64,000 nucleotides of DNA from Pseudosporangium ferrugineum (GCF_003002065.1 NZ_PVZG01000008.1:248001-312000), one strand, 5' to 3'. Shown: positions 8,624 through 17,934, numbered from the stretch's first letter. Program-made: numbers and translations. The notes: generated by a model not told the origin, from the sequence alone.

Positions 8624-11208
8624 CAACCGGCCGCAACCGCAACCGAAGCCGCTCCCGCCGCCGCATCCTCCCCCGGCCCCGCGTCATGCTCGGCGTGCTG
8701 CTGATCAGCCTGTTCGTCGGCATCCTCGTCGTGCAGGCGTACATCAACGCGGAGTTCACCGGCGACCACGTCGAGACGGAGGTCGGGGATCAGGCCGGGG
8801 TACCGGCCGCGATCCGCGGTGGCGGCCCGATCATCAACACCACCGGCGGCCAGGAGAGCTCGAGCCGGATGCCGGCCCGTACGATCGCCCTGACCTTCGA
8901 CGACGGCCCCGATCCGACCTGGACGCCGAAGATCCTCGACCTGCTCGACGAGAACGACGCGCACGGCACCTTCTTCGTGGTCGGCTCCGAGGTCGCGCGC
9001 CACCCCGACCTCGCCAAGCGGATCACCGACCGGGGCAACGAGCTGGGCCTGCACACGTTCACCCACCCGAACCTGCAGCGGCTCGCGTCCTGGCGGCGCA
9101 CGCTGGAGCTGTCGCAGACCCAGGTCGCCATCGCGCGCGCCGCCGGCGTACGCACGAACCTGGTGCGTTTCCCGTACTCGTCCAAGCCGCAGGCCATCGA
9201 CGAGGTCAACTGGAAGATCGTCAAGGAGGCCGGCGAGCAGGGCTACCTGGTCGTGGTCAACGACCTGGACAGCGAGGACTGGCAGCGCCCGGGCGTGGGG
9301 CAGATCCTGCGCAACGCCACCCCGCCCGGCGACGAGGGCGCGGTGATCCTCTTCCACGATGCCGGCGGCGACCGCTCCCAGACCCTCGCGGCGCTCAAGA
9401 CCTTCATACCCATGATGAAGGCCCGAGGGTACGCGTTCACGACCGTCACCGAGGGCATGAACCTCGCCATCGCGCAGCAGGAGGAGAAGAGGTCCGCGCA
9501 GGTCGTGCCGCTGCTCCCGGTCAATCCGGCGGCCGAGGCCCCGGACCGCTGGCGGGGCTCGGCGCTGCTGTGGACCGTACGTTTCGCCGACGGCCTGGTG
9601 TGGGTCATCGCCGGCCTCTTCCTCGTGGTCGGTCTGCTCACGGTCGGCCGTACCGTGCTGCTTCTCGTGCTCGCGACGCGGCACGCCCGGCAGCGCCGCA
9701 AGAAGACGTTCAGCTGGGGCCCGCCGGTGACCGACCCGGTGTCGGTGATCGTGCCCGCCTACAACGAGAAGGAGGGCATCGAGGCGGCCGTCCGTTCGCT
9801 GGCCGGCGGCGACTACCCGGACATCGAGGTGGTGGTCGTCGACGACGGTTCGACGGACGGCACCGCCGCGATCGTGGAACGCCTCGGGCTGCCCAACGTG
9901 CGGGTGATCCGCGTGCCGAACGGCGGCAAGGCGAACGCGCTGAACACGGGTGTCGCCCTGGCCCGGCACGACCTCATCGTCACGGTCGACGGCGACACCA
10001 TCTTCGAGCCGGACTCGATCCGCATGCTGGTGCAGCCGTTCGCCAGCCCGGCGGTGGGCGCGGTGGCCGGGAACGTCAAGGTCGGCAACCGGGAGAAGCT
10101 GGTCTCGACCTGGCAGCACATCGAGTACGTGATCGGCTTCAACCTCGACCGCCGGCTCTACGAGGTGCTGAACTGCATGCCCACCGTCCCGGGGGCGATC
10201 GGGGCGTTCCGCCGTACGGCCCTGGCCGAGGTCGGCGGCATCAGCGACGAGACCCTCGCCGAGGACACCGACGTCACGATGGCGCTGTGCCGGGCCGGCT
10301 GGCGGGTCGTCTACGAGGAGCGCGCCAAGGCGTGGACGGAGGCACCGGCAACGCTCGAGCAGCTCTACCGGCAGCGTTACCGGTGGAGCTACGGCACCAT
10401 GCAGGCGATGTGGAAGCACCGCAAGGCGCTCACCGATTCCGGCGACTCCGGCCGTTTCGGCCGGGTCGGCCTGCCGTTCCTCGCGCTCTTCGGGGTGGCG
10501 CTGCCGCTGCTCGCCCCGGTCGTGGACATCATGCTTCTGTACGGCCTGGTCTTCTGGGAACTCGGTGCCACGGTCACGGCGTGGTCGACCATGCTGGCCC
10601 TGCAACTCTTCACGGCGGCGGTGGCGTTCCGGTTCGACCGCGAGTCGCTGCGCCCGCTGTGGCGGCTGCCGCTCCAGCAGTTCGCGTACCGGCAGCTCAT
10701 GTATCTGGTGTTGATCCAATCGGCGATGACCGCGATGACCGGAGCCCGCCTGCGCTGGCACAAGCTCCACCGCGCGGGCCTGACCCGGTCGGTGCCGGCG
10801 ACGGAGAACCCGCCGATCCTGCCCCAGCAGACCATCGCACCGGTGATCGACAGCTGGCCCCCGAGCCGCGACCTGGCCCCGCCGTCGACCCACCCGGCCG
10901 CAGGCCGCGCCACCGCCCGCCCGCCGGTCCCGGCCCAGCCCTCAGCCCCGTCCGAGCCCTCCGCACCGTCCGAGCCCTCCGCACCGTCCGATCCTTCGGT
11001 GTCGTCGCAGTCGTCGGCGTCGCCCGCGCCTTCGGTGTCGTCGCAGTCGTCGGCGTCGCCCGCGCCCGCGGTGCCGTCCCAGTCGTCCGGGCCGCAGGAT
11101 CGCATCCTGCCGCCCGAAGACCTCCCGTCGGCCGGCTCGCCCCCGGGCGGCGGCACCGGCCCCGTCTTCCTCAGCGGGGCTCAGGAGGCATCCCGCGGAT
11201 CGAAGTAG
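8620..11208 (+). CDS. Bifunctional polysaccharide deacetylase / family 2 glycosyltransferase (MatB-like)
   Basis: An 862-residue fusion. An N-terminal membrane anchor (24-42) is followed by a NodB-type deacetylase with TFDDGP (about residue 91) and the metal-binding HTFTHPN (about 146). A membrane segment (about 318-342) leads to a processive GT2 domain: VDDGSTDGT, DGDT (about 462), AEDTDV (about 547) and QRYRWSYG (about 587, the QxxRW motif). Further helices and a Pro/Ser-rich C-terminal tail of about 130 residues follow. The architecture matches Streptomyces MatB-type proteins that make and trim a poly-N-acetylglucosamine-like surface glycan. Polymer identity cannot be read from sequence. 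All catalytic motifs look intact. It is coupled to the upstream gene by a GTGA overlap and ends at a strong hairpin. Confidence 0.9.
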   Translation: MTTGRNRNRSRSRRRILPRPRVMLGVLLISLFVGILVVQAYINAEFTGDHVETEVGDQAGVPAAIRGGGPIINTTGGQESSSRMPARTIALTFDDGPDPTWTPKILDLLDENDAHGTFFVVGSEVARHPDLAKRITDRGNELGLHTFTHPNLQRLASWRRTLELSQTQVAIARAAGVRTNLVRFPYSSKPQAIDEVNWKIVKEAGEQGYLVVVNDLDSEDWQRPGVGQILRNATPPGDEGAVILFHDAGGDRSQTLAALKTFIPMMKARGYAFTTVTEGMNLAIAQQEEKRSAQVVPLLPVNPAAEAPDRWRGSALLWTVRFADGLVWVIAGLFLVVGLLTVGRTVLLLVLATRHARQRRKKTFSWGPPVTDPVSVIVPAYNEKEGIEAAVRSLAGGDYPDIEVVVVDDGSTDGTAAIVERLGLPNVRVIRVPNGGKANALNTGVALARHDLIVTVDGDTIFEPDSIRMLVQPFASPAVGAVAGNVKVGNREKLVSTWQHIEYVIGFNLDRRLYEVLNCMPTVPGAIGAFRRTALAEVGGISDETLAEDTDVTMALCRAGWRVVYEERAKAWTEAPATLEQLYRQRYRWSYGTMQAMWKHRKALTDSGDSGRFGRVGLPFLALFGVALPLLAPVVDIMLLYGLVFWELGATVTAWSTMLALQLFTAAVAFRFDRESLRPLWRLPLQQFAYRQLMYLVLIQSAMTAMTGARLRWHKLHRAGLTRSVPATENPPILPQQTIAPVIDSWPPSRDLAPPSTHPAAGRATARPPVPAQPSAPSEPSAPSEPSAPSDPSVSSQSSASPAPSVSSQSSASPAPAVPSQSSGPQDRILPPEDLPSAGSPPGGGTGPVFLSGAQEASRGSK

Positions 11209-11248
11209 CGCCACTGCCGGGCCCGATCCGCGGCATCGCCCCTGACCA

Positions 11249-11289
11249 GGCCCGCTCCCGCCCGAACTGCAGCCGGGCGGGAGCGGGCC
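11249..11289. terminator. Bidirectional terminator hairpin
   Basis: A 16-base arm GGCCCGCTCCCGCCCG pairs perfectly with CGGGCGGGAGCGGGCC around a 9-base loop. It lies between two convergent genes (8620-11208 and 11297-12526) and can serve both. Confidence 0.75.
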
Positions 11290-11296
11290 CGGCCGG

Positions 11297-12526
11297 TCAG
11301 CCGTCGGCGCGGGCCGGTTCCGGTTCCGCGAAGGGGAAGACCACGTGCAACGACGTACCGTCGCCGGGCCGGTCGGAGAGCGCCACCGTGGCGTGGTGCG
11401 CGTCGAGGATCCGCTTCGCGACGGCCAGCCCCTGATCCGGCCCCGGCACGGCGGACGGGTGCGTGATCGTGCCGTAGTACAGGTGCGGGAAGAGGTCGGG
11501 ACGCATCCCGTCCGGCATGTCCATGTCGTCGAGCCGCACCGTCGGCCCCGATTCGATCTCGGTGCCGACGCGCACGCGCCCACCGGGCGGCGTGTACTTG
11601 ACCGCCGCGAAGAGCAACTGCATGAGAACCTGCTCCAGGCGTACGGGATCAGCGATGATCGGCAACGACGGCCCGCCGGCGTGGTTCAGCATCCAGATCT
11701 TCTTCGTGGCGGCGATGGGCCGCACGGCCTCGACCGCCCGCTGGGTGAGCCGGGTCAGGTCGATCTGGCGCATGTGCAGGCTGTCGTGCCCCTGCCCGGC
11801 GGCGGCCATCGAGGTCAGGTGGTCGAGCAGGTCCATCATGCCCCGCGCGTGCGCGGCGGTGGCCCGGCCGACGAGGTCGGCCAGTTCCGGGTCGTGCACC
11901 CCGTGCTCGCCGAGGTCTGCCAGGTAGGCCCGCATCAACCGCAGCGGCGCCCGCAGGCTCCCGCCCACCAGCCCGGCAAGATCATCCTTTCGCCGCTCGA
12001 GCTCCTGCAACCGCGCGGTGGTGTTCGACAGGGCGACGGCGTACCGCCGCAGTTCGAGCTGCGACGTGACCTGACGGGCCAGCGCCCGCAACGCCTGCAA
12101 CTGCTCGGCCTCCAACCGCCGCGGCTGCGAGTCGAGAACACACAGCGTCCCCAGGGCGAACCCGTCGGTCGTGATCAGCGGCGCCCCGGCGTAGAACCGC
12201 ACCCCGTGCCCACCCCGCACGGCAGGATGCTCGGCGAACCGCGCATCCTCCACGGTGTCGGGAACGACCATGAGATCCTTGCCGAGGATCGCGTGCGAGC
12301 AGAACGACAACTCCCGCGACGTCTCCGTGAGGTCGGTGCCGACCCGGGCCTTGAACCACTGCCGATCGGCGTCGATGAGCGTGACCAACGCCATCGGCAC
12401 CCCGCACACGGACGAGGCAAGCGCGGCGATGTCGTCGAAGTCCTTCTCGGGCACGGAGTCCAGAATGTTCAACTCGTAGAGAGCAGCAAGACGATCGAAC
12501 TCGTTCGTGGGCAGGGGCGCGGGCAT
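11297..12526 (-). CDS. GAF-domain protein with degenerate histidine kinase core
   Basis: A 409-residue cytoplasmic protein. The N-terminal half is a GAF sensor (FDDIAALASSVCGVPMALVT, CSHAIL, VRFYAGAPL, LGTLCVLD). The C-terminal half follows the layout of a sensor kinase, but catalytic positions are altered. The phosphoacceptor region reads GGSLRAPL instead of HELRTPL, so the histidine is absent. The N-box reads LLFAAVKYTPPGG with Ala where Asn is expected. The G1 box is DMDMPDG rather than DxGxG. It may be a pseudokinase that signals by GAF binding or dimerisation. ATG 12526 is chosen because GGAGG lies 8 bases upstream; an earlier TTG has no such support. No partner regulator is adjacent; the nearest receiver gene is at 14899. 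Confidence 0.85.
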   Translation of the reverse strand: MPAPLPTNEFDRLAALYELNILDSVPEKDFDDIAALASSVCGVPMALVTLIDADRQWFKARVGTDLTETSRELSFCSHAILGKDLMVVPDTVEDARFAEHPAVRGGHGVRFYAGAPLITTDGFALGTLCVLDSQPRRLEAEQLQALRALARQVTSQLELRRYAVALSNTTARLQELERRKDDLAGLVGGSLRAPLRLMRAYLADLGEHGVHDPELADLVGRATAAHARGMMDLLDHLTSMAAAGQGHDSLHMRQIDLTRLTQRAVEAVRPIAATKKIWMLNHAGGPSLPIIADPVRLEQVLMQLLFAAVKYTPPGGRVRVGTEIESGPTVRLDDMDMPDGMRPDLFPHLYYGTITHPSAVPGPDQGLAVAKRILDAHHATVALSDRPGDGTSLHVVFPFAEPEPARADG

Positions 12527-13086
12527 GGCGGTCACCTCCGGGACTGACTCCAGAGATACCACCAACAAGTAGCGAGATTCACATATCGCTCATCTTGCTC
12601 CCAAGTCCGGAACCTCCCCGAGCCTCCGCGCCGAAGACGAACCACCCGCCCACCGCAGCGCCCCACACCCGCCCACCGCGAGACCACCCACCCAGCCGCC
12701 ACACCCGCCGACCACCGACCACCCGCGCCGCCGGCCCGCGACCCGCCACGCCGCTGACCCCCGACCCGCCACGCCGCTGGCCCCGACCCGGCCACGCCGC
12801 TGACCCCCGACCCGCCGCGCCCACGGACCACCGATCAGCCGCCAAGCAACCACCGTCCGGCTGCCGGACCACCAGCGTCGCCGTGCCCGCCCGGCCGTCC
12901 GCCCGCGAACCACCGCCCACCGGGCACCCGCCCCACCGGGCACCCGCACCCCCGGGCCGCCCACCGGGCACCCGCACCGCCGGGCCGCCGGGCCGCCGGG
13001 CCGCCGGGCCGCCGGGCCGCCGGGCCGCCGGGCACCCCTGCCGCCGGGCCGCCCGCCGTAGTCACCAGCCAGGGCCGTCGCCCGTC
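12527..13086. other. Noncoding, GC-rich imperfect repeats
   Basis: About 560 bases without a gene. A short AT-rich segment (12565-12600) probably contains the promoter of the GAF gene. About 12727-12825 holds imperfect 26-28 base copies around CGACCCGCCACGCCGCTGACCC. About 12975-13055 is a run of CCGCCGGG trinucleotide-like repeats (GCCGCCGGGCC). Open frames through it are compositional. Confidence 0.6.
12727..12825. repeat. Imperfect 26-28 bp tandem repeats
   Basis: Four diverged copies of CCCCGACCCGCCACGCCGCTGA lie head to tail in the spacer between the GAF gene and the VOC gene. Confidence 0.7.
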
Positions 13087-13452
13087 TCACGCGGGCCGGT
13101 GGCAGACCGCCTCGATGTTGTTCCCGTCCGCGTCGAACGCGAACGCCGCGTAATAGTTCTCGTGGTAGTGCGGCCGTAGCCCCGGCGGGCCGTTGTCCAC
13201 CCCGCCCGCGTGCAGCGCCGCGGCGTGGAAGGCGTCCACCGTCGCGCGGTCGGCCGCCGCGAACGCCACGTGCGCACGGTGCGTCGGCTCGCGCACGCCC
13301 AGCCAGAAGAACGGCCGCCCGCTGTCGTCCCCGAAGCCGATCAGCTCGGGGCGCTGGGCGACGACCTTGAGGCCCAGCGGACGGAGGGCGTTCTCGTAGA
13401 AGTGGCGGCTCTCGTCGAGGTGGTGCACCCCGAGAACGACGTGGTCGATCAT
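13087..13452 (-). CDS. VOC family protein (glyoxalase/bleomycin-resistance fold)
   Basis: A 121-residue protein, one vicinal-oxygen-chelate domain: MIDHVVLGVHHLDESRHFYENAL at the N-terminus, FFWLGV in the middle, HVAFAAADRATVDAFHAAAL, and FAFDADGNNIEAVCH at the end. The first-strand His and the terminal Glu are the usual metal ligands. VOC proteins range from lyases to drug-binding proteins; the substrate cannot be told from sequence. ATG 13452 follows GGGAG with a 4-base gap, which is preferred over an in-frame start eight codons upstream. It may form a unit with the phosphoesterase upstream at 13530, with 77 bases between. Confidence 0.85.
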   Translation of the reverse strand: MIDHVVLGVHHLDESRHFYENALRPLGLKVVAQRPELIGFGDDSGRPFFWLGVREPTHRAHVAFAAADRATVDAFHAAALHAGGVDNGPPGLRPHYHENYYAAFAFDADGNNIEAVCHRPA

Positions 13453-13529
13453 CGGTCTCCCTTCCCGCGTGGACATAGACCGTATAGCGGGGGTACGACA
13501 CTACCGATGATCGCTGCGCCGAGCGGTGG

Positions 13530-14291
13530 TCAATATGCGCCGAGCAGAGCCGCCGCGTGGCTGACCTGCACGGTGTGGGTCACGCAGTCACCGCCGTCGA
13601 GCAGGTGCAGCAGGAAGCCGGTCGGCTCGGCCACGTACCCGGGCGGCGCGTCGGAGTTGAGCAGCAGCCCGGCCTGGCGCCAGGTGCTCGGCCCCACCGT
13701 CAGCACCGTCCCGGCGAAGGCGGCGGTGACCGGCCGGTGAACGTGCCCGGCCATGATCCGCGCGACGTTGTCGTGGCCCGCCACCACCTCGCGCAGCTCC
13801 TCGCCGTCGAGCAGCCGCATCCCGTCGAGGAACGCGATCCCGATCGGCATCGGCGGGTGATGCAGACCGATCATCATCGGTACGCCGGGACGCGACCCCA
13901 GCACCGTGTCGAGCCACGCCAGCTGTTCCGCCCCCAGCCGCCCGGCCGGCGAACCGGGGATGAGCGAGTCGAGCGCCACGACGGTGAACCCGGGGTAGTC
14001 GACGGCGTAGTAGGGCTCGCCGCCGAACGCCTTCACCATCGCGTCCCGGTCGTCGTGGTTCCCGGTGGTGAGATGCAGGGGGAGCGGGAAGTCGCCGATG
14101 ACCTCTTTGAGGGCGGCGTACTCCTCCTCGGTGCCGTGGTCGGTGAGGTCGCCGGTGACGACCACACAGTCGGGCCGGGGATCGAGGGCCATGACACGGG
14201 CGAGGGCGAGCTGGAGCCCGGCGGCCGGCCCGCCACCCAACGGCCCGGTGGTCAGATGCGAGTCGCTGAGCTGAGCGATGAACGAGGTCAT
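13530..14291 (-). CDS. Metallophosphoesterase (CpdA-like phosphodiesterase)
   Basis: A 253-residue cytoplasmic calcineurin-like phosphoesterase. The five metal-binding blocks are all visible: LSDSHL, VVTGDLTDHG, TTGNHDDRD, GLHHPPMP and MAGHVHRP. The arrangement is that of class III cyclic-nucleotide phosphodiesterases such as CpdA/Rv0805, so hydrolysis of cAMP or related phosphodiesters is likely, though many relatives act on other phosphoesters. ATG 14291 (MTSFIAQLSDSH) matches the family start. An ATG eight codons upstream (14315) abuts GGAGG with no spacing and is less likely. If it degrades cAMP it could affect the CRP-type site at 35515; this is speculation. Confidence 0.88.
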   Translation of the reverse strand: MTSFIAQLSDSHLTTGPLGGGPAAGLQLALARVMALDPRPDCVVVTGDLTDHGTEEEYAALKEVIGDFPLPLHLTTGNHDDRDAMVKAFGGEPYYAVDYPGFTVVALDSLIPGSPAGRLGAEQLAWLDTVLGSRPGVPMMIGLHHPPMPIGIAFLDGMRLLDGEELREVVAGHDNVARIMAGHVHRPVTAAFAGTVLTVGPSTWRQAGLLLNSDAPPGYVAEPTGFLLHLLDGGDCVTHTVQVSHAAALLGAY

Positions 14292-14357
14292 ATCGCTGAT
14301 GATCCGGCGATGCATCCTCCGGTCAACCGAAAGGTCGTAACTCCTACAACGACGTCA

Positions 14358-14750
14358 TCAGGACACGCTCGTGTCCACGTACAGGCAGAACGGGTGCCCG
14401 TCCGGATCGAGCATGACCCGTACGGTGTCCTGGGGTTGATGGTCCGCCTCGGTGGCGCCGGCTTCCCGGGCGCTGCGGACCGCGGTCTCCAGGTCCGGCA
14501 CCTCGATGTCGAGGTGCATCATCATCTGCTGCTTGTGGGCCTTGTTCGGCCACGCCGGCTGCTCGTAGTCGGGCGAACGCTGGAAGGCGAGATATTCGAC
14601 GTGGTCGCCGAGCGGCGCGACGGCCACGAAGTCCGGCTCCTCCTTGACGATCTTCCAGTCCATCAGTGCGGCGTAGAACTCCGCCAGGGCCATTGGATCG
14701 GGGGTGTCGAGCACCACGCCCCAGAAATGTGATGAGTTTCGTCCCAGCAT
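14358..14750 (-). CDS. VOC family protein
   Basis: A 130-residue glyoxalase-fold protein: FWGVVLDTPDPMALAEFYAAL at the N-terminus, VEYLAFQRSP, the MMMHLDIEVPDLETAV second half, and the closing VMLDPDGHPFCLYV. It resembles the common actinobacterial VOC group often named glyoxalase or bleomycin-resistance protein. Ligand and reaction are unknown. ATG 14750 is chosen on homology; CACACT sits 6 bases upstream as a weak leaderless -10, and upstream in-frame sequence lacks domain features. It is not closely related to the VOC gene at 13087. It is divergent from the receiver gene at 14899. Confidence 0.82.
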   Translation of the reverse strand: MLGRNSSHFWGVVLDTPDPMALAEFYAALMDWKIVKEEPDFVAVAPLGDHVEYLAFQRSPDYEQPAWPNKAHKQQMMMHLDIEVPDLETAVRSAREAGATEADHQPQDTVRVMLDPDGHPFCLYVDTSVS

Positions 14751-14898
14751 GCGTGCAGTGTGCTCCCCCGCACCCGTCAACGCAGCGGGGCACGCGGCAG
14801 TCGGCACCATCGATATCTCACTGTGTTCGAAGCGCTGCTCCCCCGATGCAACCCGAATCCTGCTCCCGCATCGCCTCCGCCCGCCGATCTCTCCGCGC

Positions 14899-15291
14899 AT
14901 GGACGACAACCTGATCCTCGTCGCCGAGGACGACCCGGACCTGCGGGACATGCTGACGTTCGCCCTCGAACGCGCCGGCTACACCACGGTCGGCGCCAAG
15001 GACGGCAGCACCGCGGCCCGCATCATCCAGGCCGCCCGCCCGGTCGGCATCGTGACAGACGTACGCATGCCGGCCCTCAGCGGCATGGACCTCTGCCACC
15101 TCGTCCGCAACGACCCCCACATGCACAACGCAGCGATCCTCATGGTGTCGGCGAACTGCCGCTCAGCCGACGTGGCAGCAGCCCTGGAATCGGGCGCCGA
15201 CGCCTACCTGCCCAAGCCCCTGTCCCCGAAGCGCCTGGTGCTCGAACTCCAGCACCTCATCGAACACCGCCGCCGGCTCACCGACGCCTGA
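14899..15291 (+). CDS. Single-domain response regulator
   Basis: A 130-residue stand-alone receiver domain. The acidic pocket is AEDDPDL (residues 9-15), the phosphoacceptor Asp is in IVTDVRMPALSGMD (about 54), Ser of LMVSAN occupies the Thr/Ser position, and the invariant Lys is in YLPKPLSP (about 106). There is no output domain, so it likely works like CheY or as a phosphorelay shuttle. The nearest signalling genes are the chemoreceptor at 16444 and the GAF pseudokinase at 11297. A role in chemotaxis is possible but no cheA or cheW lies in the window. The ATG has no clear ribosome site; upstream in-frame codons lack receiver features. Confidence 0.9.
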   Translation: MDDNLILVAEDDPDLRDMLTFALERAGYTTVGAKDGSTAARIIQAARPVGIVTDVRMPALSGMDLCHLVRNDPHMHNAAILMVSANCRSADVAAALESGADAYLPKPLSPKRLVLELQHLIEHRRRLTDA

Positions 15292-15319
15292 GCGGCGCGG
15301 AGATCACGAGCGCCGCTGG

Positions 15320-16393
15320 TCAGGCGATGCCGGCGGTCTCGCAGGCCTCGGCGTAGGCGCCGGCGCACAGGGAACTCGGTGTCACGAACCCGTCCTTGAT
15401 CACCGTGCCGGCGATGTTGTCGCGGGTCACGGCGACCGGGTCGAGCAGGAAGGAGGGGATCTTGCCGGACTTGTTGTCGACCGTCGCCGGGGCCTGGGGG
15501 CGCTCGCCGCGCAGCAGGTCGAAGGCGAGCTCGGCGGCCTTCTCCGCCTCGGGCCGGACCGCCTTGTAGACCGTCATGTGCTGCTCGCCCGCGAGGATGC
15601 GCTGCAACGCCGTGGTTTCCGCGTCCTGGCCGGTGACCGGGACGTTGGGCAGGCCTGCGGCGCGCATCGCGGCGATCGCGCCGCCGGCGGTGCCGTCGTT
15701 GGCGGCGTACACACCGATGATCTTGCGGTTGGGGTTTTCGGAAAGGGTTTCTTCGGTCCAGGCTCGAGCGTTTTCCGGGTCCCAGTCGATGGTGTCGTAC
15801 TCGGCGGCGACCTTCACTTTGCCGTCGAGACCGGCGTGGGCGCCCTGCTTGAAGAGGGTCGCGTTGTTGTCGGTGGGCGAGCCGTTGATCCAGAGGATGT
15901 CGCCCGAGCCCGCCTTCGGGCCGAGGGCGGCGAGCAGCGCCTCGGCCTGGAGGTCGCCGACCTTCGCGTTGTCGAAGCTGATGTAGTAGTCGACGGGTGC
16001 GTTGAGCACGAGCCGGTCGTACGAAATCACCGGCACTTTGCGGTCCTTGGCCAGCGTCACGATCTTCGCGGCGGCGACGCTGTCCACGGGGGTGAGGACC
16101 AGGACCTTCGCGCCCTGGTCGAGGGCCTCCTGCGCCTGCTCGAGCTGCTTGCCCGCGTCCTGGGCGGCGTTGCGGTAGTCGACCGTGCAGCCGGGGCACA
16201 GCTCCTTGAGACGCTGGGCGAAGTAGGGCTGGTCGGTGGCCTCGTAGCGGCTGGCGGTGAGCTCGGGCAGGAGCAACGCGACCCGGGCGGCCGGTCCGGC
16301 GGCGGGGGCGGAGCCGGCCTCGCCGCCCGCGAGACCGCAGCCCGAGACGGCGAGGCTGATGGCGAGTACGGCGGTGGTGGTGAGCAGACGCAT
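15320..16393 (-). CDS. D-xylose-type sugar-binding lipoprotein
   Basis: A 357-residue periplasmic-binding protein of the ribose/xylose family. The signal peptide ends in a lipobox LAVSGC (Cys about residue 19), so it is tethered to the outer face of the membrane. The fold markers are VALLLPELTASRYE, VLVLTPVDS, VPVISYDRLV, YAANDGTAGGAI and VTGQDAETTALQRI. The C-terminal DGFVTPSSLC-type segment is typical of actinobacterial XylF-like proteins. No ABC permease or ATPase gene is nearby. Instead it follows the chemoreceptor gene by 50 bases on the same strand, which suggests an operon and a role in chemotactic sugar sensing. Sugar specificity is inferred from family only. Confidence 0.88.
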   Translation of the reverse strand: MRLLTTTAVLAISLAVSGCGLAGGEAGSAPAAGPAARVALLLPELTASRYEATDQPYFAQRLKELCPGCTVDYRNAAQDAGKQLEQAQEALDQGAKVLVLTPVDSVAAAKIVTLAKDRKVPVISYDRLVLNAPVDYYISFDNAKVGDLQAEALLAALGPKAGSGDILWINGSPTDNNATLFKQGAHAGLDGKVKVAAEYDTIDWDPENARAWTEETLSENPNRKIIGVYAANDGTAGGAIAAMRAAGLPNVPVTGQDAETTALQRILAGEQHMTVYKAVRPEAEKAAELAFDLLRGERPQAPATVDNKSGKIPSFLLDPVAVTRDNIAGTVIKDGFVTPSSLCAGAYAEACETAGIA

Positions 16394-16443
16394 CGAAGAC
16401 TCCGAGTCCGATCGAATCCTGGTGGGGTGGTCCGCGCGACCGG

Positions 16444-17934
16444 TCAGTGCTTGAAGCGGGAGACCACGGTGTGCATCTCGGCGGCCATGCGCGCGAGTTC
16501 CTGCACCGCCTGCACGGTGCCGCTGACGCCTTCCTGCGTGGTCTCGGTCGCGGTGGCGACACCGCCCACGGTGGCGGCGATCTCGTTGGACCCGACGGCC
16601 GCCTGGGAGGCGCTGCGGCTCATCTCGCCGGTCGTGGCGGACTGCTCCTCGATCGCGGTGGCGATCGTGCCCTGCAGGTCGCTGACCTCGGCGATGACGC
16701 TGCTGATGCGCTCGATGCTGGTGACCGCGGCCTCGGTGTCGCCCTGGATCGCCTTGACCCGGCGACCGATGTCGTCGGTGGCCTTGGCGGTCTCCTGGGC
16801 GAGGTCCTTCACCTCCTGGGCCACGACCGCGAAGCCCTTGCCGTACTCGCCGGCGCGGGCGGCCTCGATCGTGGCGTTCAGCGCCAGCAGGTTGGTCTGC
16901 GACGCGATCGCGGTGATCACATCGACGACGGCGCCGATCTGGGCGGACGATTCGCCGAGCTTGCCGATGGCGGCGGTGGCCGTCTCGGCGGCGGTGGCGG
17001 CCTCAGCGGCGACGAACGCGGCCTTCTCGGAGCTGCGGGAGATCTCCACGATGGAGATGCCCATCTCCTCAGCGCCGGCGGCGACCGTTGCCACGTGCGC
17101 GCTGACCTCCTCGGCGCTGCCGGCGACCTGCCCGGCGCGCCGGTTCGCGTCGACTGCGCTGTCGCCGATCTGCCCGCCGATGGCGGTCAGCTCCTCGGTG
17201 GCCGCGGCGAGCGACGACGCGTTCTGGCCGAGCATCTGGACGGCTTCACGGGTACGGCCGTTCGCGACCTCCAGGTCCCGCGCCATCTGACCCACCTCGT
17301 CGCGGGAGTCGATCGTCACCTGCGCGGTGAGGTCTCCGGTGGCGACCGCGGCGAGCACGGCCCGGATCCGCTGGATCGGCTTGGCGATGGACGCGGCCAG
17401 GAGGCGGCTGAGCACGAAGGCGATGATCAGGCCGGCGACCAGCGCGGCGATCATGACGTTGCGGGCGGTGTGGTACGTGTCGGCAGCCGACGCGGCGGCC
17501 TTCTGACCGCTGCTCTGCTCGTACGCCTGCAACTCGGCGAGTGCCTTCGCGGCGTTGCCGCTGACGATCTGCCCGTCCCCGAGGTACGCCTGCTGGAAGT
17601 CGGCGATCTTCTTCTCGTCGATCAGCGGCATCAGGCGGTGGTCACGCACGTTGCGGTACGCGCCCCACCAGATCTCGAACTTGTCGAGCAGGGCGTGCTG
17701 AGCCGCGGTCGCGGTGCTCCGGTACGCCGCCACCTCCCGATCGAGGGTCGCGTCGGCACCGGCGATGCCGTCGGTGAACGACTTGGCGGCCACCGGCCCG
17801 TTCGACAGTGCCAGGTTGGCCAGGTCGTTCTGGCTCTCGAGCACCGCGGAGTTGATGGCGGCCAGGTGCGCCGACGGCTGCAGGTTGCGGACGTACAGTT
17901 CGTCGGCCCTGCCGTTGACCTGCCCGAGCCCCAC
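16444..17934 (-). CDS. Methyl-accepting chemotaxis protein, lacking first membrane segment
   Basis: The longest uninterrupted part of a chemoreceptor, 496 residues from a GTG. Residues 1-155 look like a four-helix-bundle ligand domain. TM2 is about 160-182 ([15 protein letters not shown]), HAMP about 180-235, and a long methylated coiled coil contains the highly conserved tip [20 protein letters not shown]. It signals through CheA/CheW in other bacteria. The frame continues upstream, but the codon just before this GTG is TAG. Beyond that stop the missing TM1 is encoded in the same frame (17935-18135). As written, the product would have one membrane helix and a ligand domain on the wrong side. 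No ribosome site precedes the GTG. It is probably a recent pseudogene, a read-through gene or a sequencing error. Confidence 0.85.
   Translation of the reverse strand: MGLGQVNGRADELYVRNLQPSAHLAAINSAVLESQNDLANLALSNGPVAAKSFTDGIAGADATLDREVAAYRSTATAAQHALLDKFEIWWGAYRNVRDHRLMPLIDEKKIADFQQAYLGDGQIVSGNAAKALAELQAYEQSSGQKAAASAADTYHTARNVMIAALVAGLIIAFVLSRLLAASIAKPIQRIRAVLAAVATGDLTAQVTIDSRDEVGQMARDLEVANGRTREAVQMLGQNASSLAAATEELTAIGGQIGDSAVDANRRAGQVAGSAEEVSAHVATVAAGAEEMGISIVEISRSSEKAAFVAAEAATAAETATAAIGKLGESSAQIGAVVDVITAIASQTNLLALNATIEAARAGEYGKGFAVVAQEVKDLAQETAKATDDIGRRVKAIQGDTEAAVTSIERISSVIAEVSDLQGTIATAIEEQSATTGEMSRSASQAAVGSNEIAATVGGVATATETTQEGVSGTVQAVQELARMAAEMHTVVSRFKH

Noticed and set aside
7789-10893. 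Open frame of over 1,000 codons on the minus strand
   Set aside because: It lies opposite the Gly/Ser-rich and MatB-like genes, whose motifs are clear. The antisense product is only Pro, Arg, Gly and Val in repetitive order, as expected from GC-biased third positions.
13087-14750. Bleomycin or fosfomycin resistance genes
   Set aside because: Both VOC proteins have only general fold similarity. Nothing in sequence or context supports a specific drug.
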